A stretch of 64,000 bases of DNA from Pseudoxanthomonas sangjuensis (lineage in GTDB: Bacteria; Pseudomonadota; Gammaproteobacteria; Xanthomonadales; Xanthomonadaceae), in NCBI RefSeq assembly GCF_010211755.1, contig NZ_PDWR01000005.1, positions 90,026-154,025 on the forward strand, given 5' to 3'. The notes beneath the pieces were generated by a model. It was not told the DNA's origin. It did no database searches and worked only from the letters and a program-made list of their open reading frames with translations. A program made the translations under genes and the position numbers. Within the stretch, counting starts at the first letter, position 1, and the number at the start of each line of letters is the position of its first letter. Shown here piece by piece: positions 41,843 to 50,563 of this stretch.

Positions 41843-43012
41843 TCAGTCCAGCACGCGGCAGAACACCGCCTTCAGGTAACGCGATTCCGGCACGTTGACC
41901 AGGAACGGATGGTCGGCGCCGGCGCCGGCGACCTTGACCACCTGCACGGTACGCCCGGCGTAGAACGCGGCGCGGCGCAGCATGTCGAGGAACTGTTCCT
42001 CGCCGACCAGGCCGGTGCACGAGAACGTCGCGAACAGGGCGCCCGGCTTGCACACGCCCAGCGCCAGCTTGTTCATGTCCAGGTACTTCTTCAGCGCGTT
42101 GATGACCTGGTCGCGGTCGCGGGTCATCTTCGCCGGGTCGAGGATCACCACGTCGTACCGCTCGCCGCGCGCGGCGGCGTCGCGCAGCCACGGGAAGATG
42201 TCGGCCTGCACGAAGCGCGGCTTCACCCCGTTGAGCTTCGCGTTGCCCTTGGCGATGTCGATCACCGCCTCGTCGATGTCAATGCCCAGCACTTCGCGCG
42301 CGCCGCGCACCGCCGCGTACACCGCGAAGCCGCCGGTGTTGCAGCACAGGTCGAGCACGCTCTTGCCGGCGACCTGGTGCGACAGCCATTCGCGGTTCTC
42401 GCGCTGGTCGGCGAAGAAGCCGGTCTTGTGCGCGCCGGCCGGGTCGGCGCGGAACTTCACGCCGTATTCGGTGATGACCGCCGGCGCCGCCGGCTCGCTG
42501 CCGCGGAAATCGAACGATTCCTGCTTCTGCACGTGCTCGTCGGCGAAGCTGTGGAAGCGGCAGCCGGGGAAGTGGGTGCGCAGCGCGTCGTAGATCCACT
42601 CGCGGTGGCGGAACATGCCGGCGCTGAAGAACTCGACCACCAGCAGGTCGCCGTAGCGGTCTACGACCAGGCCGGACAGGCCGTCGCCCTCGCTGTGCAC
42701 GACGCGCCAGGCGTCGCTGACCGCGTCGAGCCGGAGGATCTCGCGGCGCAGCTTCACCGCCTCGCCGATCTTGCGCACGAACCAGTCGCGATCGACCGCG
42801 ACCTCCGGATCGGTTTCGAGGATGCGCACGGCGATGCGCGAGTGGCCGTTGTAGAAGCCGCGGCCGATCCACGCGCCGTCGACGCCGAACACGTCGACGA
42901 TGCTGCCCGGCCTGGGCTTGGTCGGCGGCTTGTCGACCAGCTTCTGGAAGATCCACGGGTGGCTGGATCGCCAGGCATTCTTCAGGCGGACGGTCGGCAG
43001 TGTTTCGTTCAT
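41843..43012 (-). CDS. rlmI: RlmI-type 23S rRNA (cytosine) methyltransferase
   Basis: A 389-residue enzyme with an N-terminal PUA domain (about 1-80) and a C-terminal Rossmann methyltransferase domain. Motif I is VLDLCCNTGGFAVYAA, motif IV is VVILDPAKMTRDRD and the region ALFATFSCTGLV follows. This matches RlmI/YccW, which makes m5C in 23S rRNA. E. coli RlmI is of similar length. It begins at ATG 43012, divergent from the rhomboid gene. The exact modified position in this organism is an inference. Confidence 0.88.
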   Translation of the reverse strand: MNETLPTVRLKNAWRSSHPWIFQKLVDKPPTKPRPGSIVDVFGVDGAWIGRGFYNGHSRIAVRILETDPEVAVDRDWFVRKIGEAVKLRREILRLDAVSDAWRVVHSEGDGLSGLVVDRYGDLLVVEFFSAGMFRHREWIYDALRTHFPGCRFHSFADEHVQKQESFDFRGSEPAAPAVITEYGVKFRADPAGAHKTGFFADQRENREWLSHQVAGKSVLDLCCNTGGFAVYAAVRGAREVLGIDIDEAVIDIAKGNAKLNGVKPRFVQADIFPWLRDAAARGERYDVVILDPAKMTRDRDQVINALKKYLDMNKLALGVCKPGALFATFSCTGLVGEEQFLDMLRRAAFYAGRTVQVVKVAGAGADHPFLVNVPESRYLKAVFCRVLD

Positions 43013-43084
43013 GTGCGCATTTTCGCACGCTTTCGCCTCCCCTCCGGCCCTTGCAATCGCCCCGGGCGCCGCCATTGCTGGAAC

Positions 43085-43870
43085 ATGGACCCGCGCGCCT
43101 TTCGACAACACGATCCCGACGACCCGCGCTTCGACGCCGAGGCGCAAAGCCGCTTCGACCGCCGCCGCATCCTGCGCGCGTTCAACCTGAGCCTGGCCTT
43201 CGTGCTGGCGCTGGTGCTGGCGTATTCGGCGCAATCCGGCTTCGACTGGCGGCCGCTGGCGGTGGCCCCGTGGAGCGCGCCGGGCCTGCTCGGCGTGCTG
43301 ACCGCGCCGCTGCTGCACGGCTCGATCGAGCACATCGCGGCGAATTCGGTCTCGCTGCTGATCCTCGGCACGCTGGCCGGCAGCGCCTACCCGAAGGCGA
43401 CGCCGCGCGCGCTGCCGCTGCTGTGGCTCGGTTCCGGCCTCGGCGCCTGGCTGCTCGGCGCGCCGGGCACCTACCACCTCGGCGCCAGCGGGCTGACCCA
43501 CGGCCTGATGTTCCTGCTCTTCATGCTCGGCGTGCTGCGCCGCGACCGCGCCGCGGTCGCCGCCGGCATGATCGCCTTCCTGTTCTACGGCGGCATGCTG
43601 CTGACCGTGCTGCCGCGCGAGCCCGGCGTGTCGTGGCAGGCGCACCTGGGCGGCGCGCTGGCCGGCGTGGTCGCGGCGTTGCTGTTCCGGCGCAAGGATC
43701 CCGAACCGCCGCGTAAGAAGTACAGCTGGGAAATCGAGGAAGAGAACCTCGAACGCATCGACGACGAACTGGAGCCGCCGCCGCCGCGCGACGTGCCGGT
43801 GCGGTGGCAGCGCCCCGACGGCGAGACGCGCCGCGTGGTGCTGCGTTTTCCGTCGCAACCGCGCGAGTAG
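43085..43870 (+). CDS. Rhomboid-family intramembrane serine protease
   Basis: A 261-residue membrane protein with about six hydrophobic segments between residues 30 and 195. The catalytic Ser135 is in GASGLTHG and His187 in WQAHLGGALAG. A His83-x3-Asn87 pair (HIAAN) in the second helix matches the oxyanion-hole residues of rhomboids. A hydrophilic, acidic, proline-rich tail of about 65 residues extends into the cytoplasm. Substrates are unknown. Confidence 0.9.
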   Translation: MDPRAFRQHDPDDPRFDAEAQSRFDRRRILRAFNLSLAFVLALVLAYSAQSGFDWRPLAVAPWSAPGLLGVLTAPLLHGSIEHIAANSVSLLILGTLAGSAYPKATPRALPLLWLGSGLGAWLLGAPGTYHLGASGLTHGLMFLLFMLGVLRRDRAAVAAGMIAFLFYGGMLLTVLPREPGVSWQAHLGGALAGVVAALLFRRKDPEPPRKKYSWEIEEENLERIDDELEPPPPRDVPVRWQRPDGETRRVVLRFPSQPRE

Positions 43871-43914
43871 CAGGGCTTCGTTCTATAGTTCGACTCCGTT
43901 TTCCGGAGCCGGCC

Positions 43915-45036
43915 ATGTTTCGCACGCTCGCGTTGCTGTTTCTAATCCTTGTTTCGACGGTCGACGTGGCGGCATCCGCCGAACGCGCGCCGTACCGCAT
44001 CGTCGGCTACGTCTCCGATGGCGCGGCCCTGCCGAAGATCAGCGCAAGCAAGCTGGACGTCGTCAACTTCGCCTTCGCCAGGGTCGGCGAAGACCATCGC
44101 GTGTTCCTGCCGACGCCAACCGCGCCGCAACGCCTGCGGGAACTGGGCGAATTGCGCCGCGACAATCCGCGGCTGAAGATCGTGCTCTCGGTCGGCGGCT
44201 GGGGCGCGGGCAATTTCTCCGAAGCGGCGGCGGACGCGGCCGCGCGCAAGGCCTTCGTCGACAGTTCGGTCGAACTGGTCCTCGCCCACGACCTCGACGG
44301 CCTCGACGTCGACTGGGAATACCCGACCCGGCCCGGTCCCGGCATCAGCCATTCGCCGGCCGACCGCGGGAACTTCAGCCTGTTGCTGGAGGCGCTGCGC
44401 GCGCGCTTCGATGCGCTCGGCCGCGAGCGCGGCCGGGAGTACCTGCTGACCATCGCCGCCGCCGACGGCGAGGCCGCCAGCGGACTGGAAATCGCCCGCA
44501 TCGCGCGCACGCTCGACTGGATCAACCTGATGAGCTACGACTTCTACGGCAGCCTGTCCAAGACCACCGGCCACCACGCCTCGCTGTTCCGCAGCGCGTC
44601 GGCCAGGCCGGGCAGCCGCACCGCGCAGCAGGGCGTCGAGGAATTCCTGCGCGCCGGCGTGCCGCCGCGCAAGCTCAACCTCGGCGTCGCCTTCTACGGC
44701 CGCCATTTCGACGAGGTCGAGCCCGGCAACGACGGGCTCAACCGGCCCTACCACCGCGGCGGCGGCTACCTGTCGTGGCGACAGATCTCGACCGATTACC
44801 TGCACCGCGAGGGCTACGTGCGCCATTGGGACGAACGGGCGCAGGCGCCGTGGCTGTGGAACGCGCAGCGCCGCCACTTCATCAGCTACGACGACCCGCA
44901 ATCGCTGCGCGCCAAGGCCGCGTTCGTGCGCGAGCAGGGGCTCGGCGGGATCATGTACTGGGAGCACGCCACCGACGCCGACGAACAGTTGCTCGACGCG
45001 GTCGACGCGGGCTTGCGCGAAGCGGCGAAGCCCTGA
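43915..45036 (+). CDS. Secreted GH18 chitinase-like hydrolase
   Basis: A 373-residue exported hydrolase. A signal peptide ends VAASA (about residue 22). The GH18 motif is complete: LDGLDVDWEYP at 127-137, with catalytic Glu135 and the Asp131/Asp133 pair. The strand-3 motif KIVLSVGGW and WINLMSYDFYG also match. No carbohydrate-binding module is present, so it may act on soluble chito-oligosaccharides or on cell-wall sugars. GGAG lies about 8 bases before the ATG. The next two genes are on the opposite strand. Confidence 0.9.
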   Translation: MFRTLALLFLILVSTVDVAASAERAPYRIVGYVSDGAALPKISASKLDVVNFAFARVGEDHRVFLPTPTAPQRLRELGELRRDNPRLKIVLSVGGWGAGNFSEAAADAAARKAFVDSSVELVLAHDLDGLDVDWEYPTRPGPGISHSPADRGNFSLLLEALRARFDALGRERGREYLLTIAAADGEAASGLEIARIARTLDWINLMSYDFYGSLSKTTGHHASLFRSASARPGSRTAQQGVEEFLRAGVPPRKLNLGVAFYGRHFDEVEPGNDGLNRPYHRGGGYLSWRQISTDYLHREGYVRHWDERAQAPWLWNAQRRHFISYDDPQSLRAKAAFVREQGLGGIMYWEHATDADEQLLDAVDAGLREAAKP

Positions 45037-45041
45037 AGGCG

Positions 45042-45692
45042 TCACTTGCCGGCGAGCACGTCCGCGCCCAGCTGGCGGTCGTGCAGCCGCGAGAACAGCA
45101 GCAGCGAGGCCGCCGCGCCGCACAGGCACAGGAACATGTCCCACTGGGTGTCCCAGACGTCGCCCTGGGTGGCGAGGAACGCATCGGCATCGGCACCGAA
45201 GGCCAGTGCCGACCACCATTCGATCAGCTCGAAGAACGCGCTGAAGCTCAGGCAGGCCGCCAGCACCAGGTAGGCCAGCCAACCGCCGCGGCGCAGCGGC
45301 GTCAGCCGCAGCAGCAACTCGCGGGCGAGGATCGCCGGCACGAAGCCCTGCATCCAGTGCCCGAGCCGGTCCCACGGATTGCGCGCGGTGCCCAGCAGTT
45401 CCTGCAGCCAGAACCCGCCCGGCGTCTGCGCATAGGTGTAGGCGCCGCCGTGGATCAGCACCAGCGCGTGCAGCGCCAGCAGCCAGCACAACAGGCGCGT
45501 CAACGGGAACCGCCGCCAGCGCCAGGCGAGCAACAACAACGCCGCGATCACCCACACCGTCTCGAGCAGCCAGGTCAGGCGGTCGCGCGCGATCCAGAAC
45601 GAAACGGCGAGCGCGAGCGCCACCCCGCCGGCGAGCAGCCAGCGCTCGCCGCGGGCGGGTGGGCGCCGGATGGCCGGTGCAGCGATCGTCAC
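45042..45692 (-). CDS. DUF2238 membrane protein (YjdF type)
   Basis: A 216-residue polytopic membrane protein with about six helices. Family signatures are HGGAYTYAQTPGGFW, DRLGHWMQGFVPAILARE and FSAFFELIEWWSALAFG, ending with DTQWDMF. The conserved His and Glu in these segments suggest a membrane-embedded site, but the function is unknown. It starts 16 bases after the stop of the TonB-dependent receptor gene on the same strand, so the two are probably co-transcribed. Confidence 0.88.
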   Translation of the reverse strand: MTIAAPAIRRPPARGERWLLAGGVALALAVSFWIARDRLTWLLETVWVIAALLLLAWRWRRFPLTRLLCWLLALHALVLIHGGAYTYAQTPGGFWLQELLGTARNPWDRLGHWMQGFVPAILARELLLRLTPLRRGGWLAYLVLAACLSFSAFFELIEWWSALAFGADADAFLATQGDVWDTQWDMFLCLCGAAASLLLFSRLHDRQLGADVLAGK

Positions 45693-45708
45693 GGCGGCGC
45701 GCGGCGCG

Positions 45709-48030
45709 TCAGAACTTCCAGAGGAATTCGGCGCCGAGCGTGCGCGGCTCGTTGATGAAGCCGGTCAGGTTGTTGAAGTCGATGCCGCCGACCACCTGCA
45801 CTTCGTTGGTGATGTTGCGACCGAACAGCGCCAGCTCGTAGTCGCCGTAATTCCAGGTGTAGCCGACGCGCAGGCCGCCCTCGAGCAGCGACTTGCCGGT
45901 GAACTCGGTCGAGTCGTACAGGAAGAAGTTCACTTCGCTGCGGTAGGCCCAGTCGGTGAACACGAAGAACTCGGCGCCGTCGCCGGCCGGGATGCCCCAG
46001 CGCGCGGTCAGGTTGTGGGTCCACTTCGGCGCCTGCGGCAGCGGGTTGCCGTCGATGTAGTAGCGCCCGGTGGGCTGGTTGGTTTCCGGGTCGAGCTCGG
46101 GCCGGTTGGTCACGGTGCACGCGGCGCAGCCGGCCACGCGCAGGTCGGCGTCGTCGATCTCGGTGTCGTTGTAGCTGCTGCCGAAGGTGAGCAGCAGGTT
46201 GTCGAGCACGTAGGCCTGGAAGTCGAGCTCGAAGCCCTGGCCGATGGTCTTGTCGGCGTTGAGCAGGATGTTGGCGTTGGCCGCGCCGCCGACCGCGGTC
46301 AGCTGCTGGTCCTCGACCTCGTAGCGGAACACGCCGAAGGCGATGCGGCCGCGCTTGTCCCACAGGTCGGCCTTCACCCCGGCCTCGAACATGGTCGAGG
46401 TTTCCGGCCCGGCCACCGAGGTGCGGTTGAACGCGCCGGCGGCCTGGATGCTGCTGCCGCGGTAGCCGGTGGCCACGCGCGCGTACAGGTTGGCGTCCTC
46501 GTTCAACTTGTAGACCGCCGACAGGTCCCAGCTCAGCTTCTTGTCTTCCGGCGCGCGCGACAGGCTGCCGCCGGCGCCTTCGGCGGCCAGCAGGTCCGCG
46601 CGCGAGCACAGGACCGGCGGCGGCAGGATGCCCAGGGTCGGGCCGACGCAGGCGGCGAACCCGCTGTTCCAGTAATCCTCGACGGCCAGCTCCTTCTCGT
46701 CGACGGTGTAGCGCAGGCCGCCACGCAGTTCGACGGCGTCGCTGAGCTGCCAGGTGCCGGCGGCGAACACCGCCCACGAGTCGTTGGTCTGGCGGATACG
46801 CTCGTAGCCGTCCTGCGCGCCGCCGGCCAGCGAGTCGTAGCTGAAGCTTTCGACCTTGTAGTCCTCCTTGAAGTAGAACAGGCCGGCCTGCCAGTCGAAG
46901 GCGGTGCCGGTGTCCGATTCCAGGCGGAATTCCTGGGTCCACTGCGAGTGTTCGGGGATGCCGTCGGCGGTTTCCGAGGCGAACGGGATCTCGGGGGTGA
47001 AGTACGGCCCCGCGCTGCCGTCGATGTCGCCCCGGCTGTAGGTTTCGACGCTCTCGTAGCCGGTGATCGAGTGCAGCTTGTAGCCGCCGAAATCCCAGCG
47101 CAGCCGCGCGTTGGCGCCCTTGCTGTCGAGCTCGGAATGGTTGAGGCCGTCCAGCGCGACCCTGGTTTCGTCGAAGCCGTCGACCAGGTCGTTCGTGCCC
47201 GGCTCGATGATGTTGGCGCGGAACAGCCGCGCGGTGCCGTTGAGGTGGCGCGCGTGCGCGCCGAACAGCGCCTCGAAGCCGTCGCCCTCGTACAGGAACT
47301 GCACGCGGCCGGCCGATTCGTCGTAACCCTCGTAGCCGTCGTTCTCGCCCGGACCGGTGTTCTCGACCCAGTCGTCGCGGCGCTGGAACAGCACCGAGGC
47401 GCGCGCCGACCAGGCATCGGTCAGGCCGCCGCCGACCGCGCCCTCGAGGTTCCACATGTCGTCGCTGCCGTAGCCGACCTTGGCGTAGCCGTCGAACTCC
47501 TGGCTGGGCCGCACCGATTCGAACTTGACCACGCCGGCCGGGCTGTTGCGGCCGAACAGCGAACCCTGCGGGCCGCGCAGCACTTCGATGCGGTCCAGGT
47601 CGAATACCGGGAAGCCCTTCAGGATCGGGTTTTCCTGCACCACGTCGTCGTAGACCAGCGACACCGGCTGCGAGGTGTTGAGGCGGAAGTCGGTGTTGCC
47701 GTAACCGCGGATGTAGAAGCGCGGGAAGGCGCGGCCGAACGACGATTCGATGTTCAGGCTGGGCACGCGCGCGGACAGGAAGCGCACGTCGTTGCCGCCG
47801 GAGCCGAACACCGCGAGCTTTTCGGCGTCGAGCGCGCTGATCGACACCGGCACGTCCTGGATGTTCTCGACCTTGCGCTGCGCGGTGACCTCGACGGTGT
47901 CGAGCGTGGCGGCTTCCTTCTCCGCCGGAGTCTGCGCCGCTTCCTGGGCAAAGGCCGGCGCCAGCGGCAGCAGGCCGACGATGGCGAGGGCGAGGCGGTG
48001 CGGACGCGGGTGCAGCGGGTTCGGGGACAT
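45709..48030 (-). CDS. TonB-dependent outer-membrane receptor
   Basis: A 773-residue receptor. A signal peptide ends in APAFAQ (about residue 29). The TonB box is probably DTVEVTAQR (about 43-51), the plug domain holds VPVSISALDAEKL and the VLRGPQGSLFGRNSPAG segment, and the beta-barrel ends in Phe (AEFLWKF). The wording suits the CirA/sphingomonad-type receptors with NIQDVPVSIS plugs. The ligand is unknown. A chitin oligosaccharide is possible given the GH18 gene next to it, but that is weak evidence. It would be energised by ExbBD/TonB such as those at 61223-64000. Confidence 0.93.
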   Translation of the reverse strand: MSPNPLHPRPHRLALAIVGLLPLAPAFAQEAAQTPAEKEAATLDTVEVTAQRKVENIQDVPVSISALDAEKLAVFGSGGNDVRFLSARVPSLNIESSFGRAFPRFYIRGYGNTDFRLNTSQPVSLVYDDVVQENPILKGFPVFDLDRIEVLRGPQGSLFGRNSPAGVVKFESVRPSQEFDGYAKVGYGSDDMWNLEGAVGGGLTDAWSARASVLFQRRDDWVENTGPGENDGYEGYDESAGRVQFLYEGDGFEALFGAHARHLNGTARLFRANIIEPGTNDLVDGFDETRVALDGLNHSELDSKGANARLRWDFGGYKLHSITGYESVETYSRGDIDGSAGPYFTPEIPFASETADGIPEHSQWTQEFRLESDTGTAFDWQAGLFYFKEDYKVESFSYDSLAGGAQDGYERIRQTNDSWAVFAAGTWQLSDAVELRGGLRYTVDEKELAVEDYWNSGFAACVGPTLGILPPPVLCSRADLLAAEGAGGSLSRAPEDKKLSWDLSAVYKLNEDANLYARVATGYRGSSIQAAGAFNRTSVAGPETSTMFEAGVKADLWDKRGRIAFGVFRYEVEDQQLTAVGGAANANILLNADKTIGQGFELDFQAYVLDNLLLTFGSSYNDTEIDDADLRVAGCAACTVTNRPELDPETNQPTGRYYIDGNPLPQAPKWTHNLTARWGIPAGDGAEFFVFTDWAYRSEVNFFLYDSTEFTGKSLLEGGLRVGYTWNYGDYELALFGRNITNEVQVVGGIDFNNLTGFINEPRTLGAEFLWKF

Positions 48031-48217
48031 GGCGAGGTTCCGGGCTGGGTGGTGGGAACGGCGGCGCTGGCACGGCTATGTTGCAAAACGGCATACCCCG
48101 CAGCAACCCTTTTTTAACGCATCCCGACCTGCGGCCAATGTGACTTCAGGCGCTTGCGGACACGGCCGCGAGCCGCTGCAATGCCGCGCATCCACCATCC
48201 CCCGCAGGAGCCCGACC

Positions 48218-49231
48218 GTGAGCCAGTGGTTTCTCTTCGATACCCGCAGCAACCAGCGCACCGGACCGTTCGACGAAGCCGCCGCGCGCGCGCAGGCGCA
48301 GGCCAACCCGGGCCTGCTGTGCTGGCGCGAAGGCATGCGCGAATGGAAGCCGGTGCGCGACGTGCCCGAGTTCGCGGCCGCCGGCGCCAGCCCCGCCCCG
48401 CCGCCGCCGCCGGGCAGCGGCGGCCGCCAGCGCGCCGACGAGATCGACTTCCGCATCGTCGGCGGCGACATGCAGTTCGTCGAAGTGGAACTGGACCCGG
48501 GCGAGAGCGCGATCGCCGAGGCCGGCGCGTTGATGTTCAAGGACGCCGCGGTGCGCATGGACACCGTGTTCGGCGACGGCTCGGCGAGCTCGGGCGGCGG
48601 GATCATGGACAAGCTGTTCAGCGCCGGCAAGCGCGTGATCACCGGCGAAAGCCTGTTCACCACGGTGTTCACCCACGGCGGCAGCGGCAAGGCCAGGGTC
48701 GCGTTCGCCGCGCCTTACCCGGGCACGGTGCTGGCGCTGAAGCTGGACGAGCACGGCGGCCGCCTGATCTGCCAGAAGGACAGCTTCCTCGCCGGCGCAC
48801 GCGGCGTCAGCCTGGGCATCTTCTTCCAGCGCAAGATCCTGACCGGCCTGTTCGGCGGCGAGGGCTTCATCATGCAGAAGCTGGAAGGCGACGGCTGGGT
48901 GTTCGTGCACGCCGGCGGCACCGTGGTCGAGCGCGAACTCGCCGCGGGCGAACGCATCGACGTCGACACCGGCTGCGTGGTCGCGTTCCAGGGCCAGGTG
49001 AGCATGGACGTGAAGCCGGTCAGCGGCATCAAGAGCCTGTTCTTCGGCGGCGAAGGCATGTTCCTGGCCACGCTGACCGGCCCGGGCAAGGTCTGGCTGC
49101 AGTCGCTGCCGTTCTCGCGCCTGGCCGGGCGCATGCTGCAGGCCGCACCGCAGATGGGCGGCGCCAACCGCGGCGAAGGCTCGGTGCTCGGCGGGCTGGG
49201 CCGCATCCTCGACGGCGACAACGGCTTCTAG
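48218..49231 (+). CDS. AIM24/TIGR00266 family protein with N-terminal GYF_2 domain
   Basis: A 337-residue cytoplasmic protein. The N-terminal part (QWFLFDTRSNQRTGPFDE, about 3-20, then CWREGMREWKPV) is a GYF_2-type domain. After a proline-rich linker (about 60-70) comes an AIM24-like beta-sandwich (about 80-310) with GESLFTTVFTHGG and FFQRKILTGLFGGEGF. The start is a GTG at 48218 with a GCAGGAG ribosome site 7 bases upstream. There is no ATG nearby in frame. The function is unknown; the family is widespread and was named from yeast mitochondrial Aim24. Confidence 0.87.
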   Translation: MSQWFLFDTRSNQRTGPFDEAAARAQAQANPGLLCWREGMREWKPVRDVPEFAAAGASPAPPPPPGSGGRQRADEIDFRIVGGDMQFVEVELDPGESAIAEAGALMFKDAAVRMDTVFGDGSASSGGGIMDKLFSAGKRVITGESLFTTVFTHGGSGKARVAFAAPYPGTVLALKLDEHGGRLICQKDSFLAGARGVSLGIFFQRKILTGLFGGEGFIMQKLEGDGWVFVHAGGTVVERELAAGERIDVDTGCVVAFQGQVSMDVKPVSGIKSLFFGGEGMFLATLTGPGKVWLQSLPFSRLAGRMLQAAPQMGGANRGEGSVLGGLGRILDGDNGF

Positions 49232-49767
49232 CCGCGGCCGAAGCGCCGCGCGATCAGGTGGTCGAGGCTCGCCTTGCCGGGCCCGGCCACCAGCAGCCAG
49301 AACAGCACCAGTACGTACAGCACTTCGTCGAGTTCGACGAACCAGTCGAGCTTCGAATACGCCGGGTCGAGCTGCGAGGCGCCCGGCAGCACCACCACGG
49401 CCAGCGCGACCAGCATGTTGAAGATCATCGGCAGCGTGGCCAGGCGCGTGCCCAAGCCGAGGATCAGCAGCGCGCAGCCGATCAAATCGGTGGCGCCGCT
49501 GAGATAGGCGCTGAGCGACGGCCACGGGATGCCCCAGTCGGCGAAGCGCGCGGCGAAGCCTGCGTGGTTCTGCAGCTTGGCCCAGCCGGTCTCGAACCAG
49601 AAATAGCCGAACGCCAGCCGCAGCAGCAGCGGCGCCAGCCAGTCGCAACGCGCGGTGAAGCGCAGCAAGGCATCGTGGAGGCGCAGCGGCAGGGCCGGCG
49701 TCGCCATTCCGGCATCGGCAGCGATCGCGTTTCCGCTTTTTCTCGCATAGGTGGCGCAGCGTTGCAT
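49228..49767 (-). CDS. DoxX family membrane protein of the bufferin operon
   Basis: A 179-residue membrane protein with four helices. The DoxX wording is RLAFGYFWFETGWAKLQNH, GATDLIGCALLILGLGTRLA and KLDWFVELDEVLYVLVLFW. DoxX proteins are often the last gene of DUF692/DUF2063 operons (HvfD/BufD-like), where a redox or membrane-linked role is suspected but not shown. The ATG at 49767 has GAGGA 6 bases upstream and begins 10 bases after the bufC-like gene. The 3' end overlaps that of the convergent AIM24 gene by 4 bases. Confidence 0.87.
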   Translation of the reverse strand: MQRCATYARKSGNAIAADAGMATPALPLRLHDALLRFTARCDWLAPLLLRLAFGYFWFETGWAKLQNHAGFAARFADWGIPWPSLSAYLSGATDLIGCALLILGLGTRLATLPMIFNMLVALAVVVLPGASQLDPAYSKLDWFVELDEVLYVLVLFWLLVAGPGKASLDHLIARRFGRG

Positions 49768-49777
49768 CGTGGTTTCC

Positions 49778-50563
49778 TCAGGCAGGTGGATCGGTTTGCA
49801 GCGCGGCGACCAGTCCGTCGGCCAGCCAGCGCTTGAGCAGGCCGGCGGCGCGCAGGGCCGCGTCGGTTTCGGGGAGGTCGTCGCCGAGCCGTTCGCACAG
49901 TTCGGCGAAACCGGCGCCGTCGCGCGCCAGCGCCAGCAGTCCGGCTTCGCCGGGCTCGGGCCTTCGCCAGAACACTTCGAAGCCGCGCCGCCACAGCAGC
50001 CAGTCGGCGATCTCGCCGGCGGCGAATGGCGGCAGCGGACGGCCCGCGTTGTGCGCTTCGACCAGCGCGGGAATCGCGGCCGGCAGCGCGCGCAGCCGCA
50101 TCGCCGGCTGCAACTGCAGGCGCAGCGACGGCCACGCCGCCGGCGGCAACCGGGCGGCGTCTTCGATCGATGCGACTGGCGCGTCGACCGCATCGAAAAC
50201 CTCGCCCTGCAGCCATTCGAATTCGGCCAGCTCCGCCCAGCCGGGCGCCGTGCCTTCGCGCTCGCGCAACCAGGCGGCGAAGTGGCGGCCGAAGTGGCGC
50301 ACCGACGGATGCCGCGACGGATGCGCGCGCAGGTAGCTTTCCGCGAGTTCGCCGAACGCGTCCTCGCCGATCCATGCGTGCAGCACCGGGAAATCGTGGG
50401 CGAGCACGTCGGCCAGCCGCAGCCGGTAGGCGTCGGCATAGATGCGCAGGCGCGCGTCGCGGCGCTCGGCGGGCAGTTGCGCGGCGACGCCGGCTTCGCC
50501 GTGCATCAGCCAGCGCTGCAGCGCGGCCTGGCGTTCGAATAGCGCGGAGGCCGGCGCGTTCAT
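49778..50563 (-). CDS. bufC: DUF2063 partner protein of the MNIO maturase (HvfC/BufC type)
   Basis: A 261-residue cytoplasmic protein of the DUF2063 family. The N-terminal segment ARLRIYADAYRLRLADVLAHDFPVL (about 40-62, quoted in part as RIYADAYRLRLADVL) is the family mark, and SVRHFGRHFAAWLRE follows. In bufferin, HvfA and TglA-type systems the DUF2063 protein binds the precursor's leader and presents it to the DUF692 enzyme. The start overlaps the maturase stop by 4 bases (ATGA), which supports a tight complex. It lies between the maturase and the DoxX gene. Confidence 0.9.
   Translation of the reverse strand: MNAPASALFERQAALQRWLMHGEAGVAAQLPAERRDARLRIYADAYRLRLADVLAHDFPVLHAWIGEDAFGELAESYLRAHPSRHPSVRHFGRHFAAWLREREGTAPGWAELAEFEWLQGEVFDAVDAPVASIEDAARLPPAAWPSLRLQLQPAMRLRALPAAIPALVEAHNAGRPLPPFAAGEIADWLLWRRGFEVFWRRPEPGEAGLLALARDGAGFAELCERLGDDLPETDAALRAAGLLKRWLADGLVAALQTDPPA

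Noticed and set aside
45670..48117. Long plus-strand frames opposite the TonB receptor
   Set aside because: The low-complexity Val/Ala/Arg/Gln composition is a shadow of the receptor gene; no motif or ribosome site.
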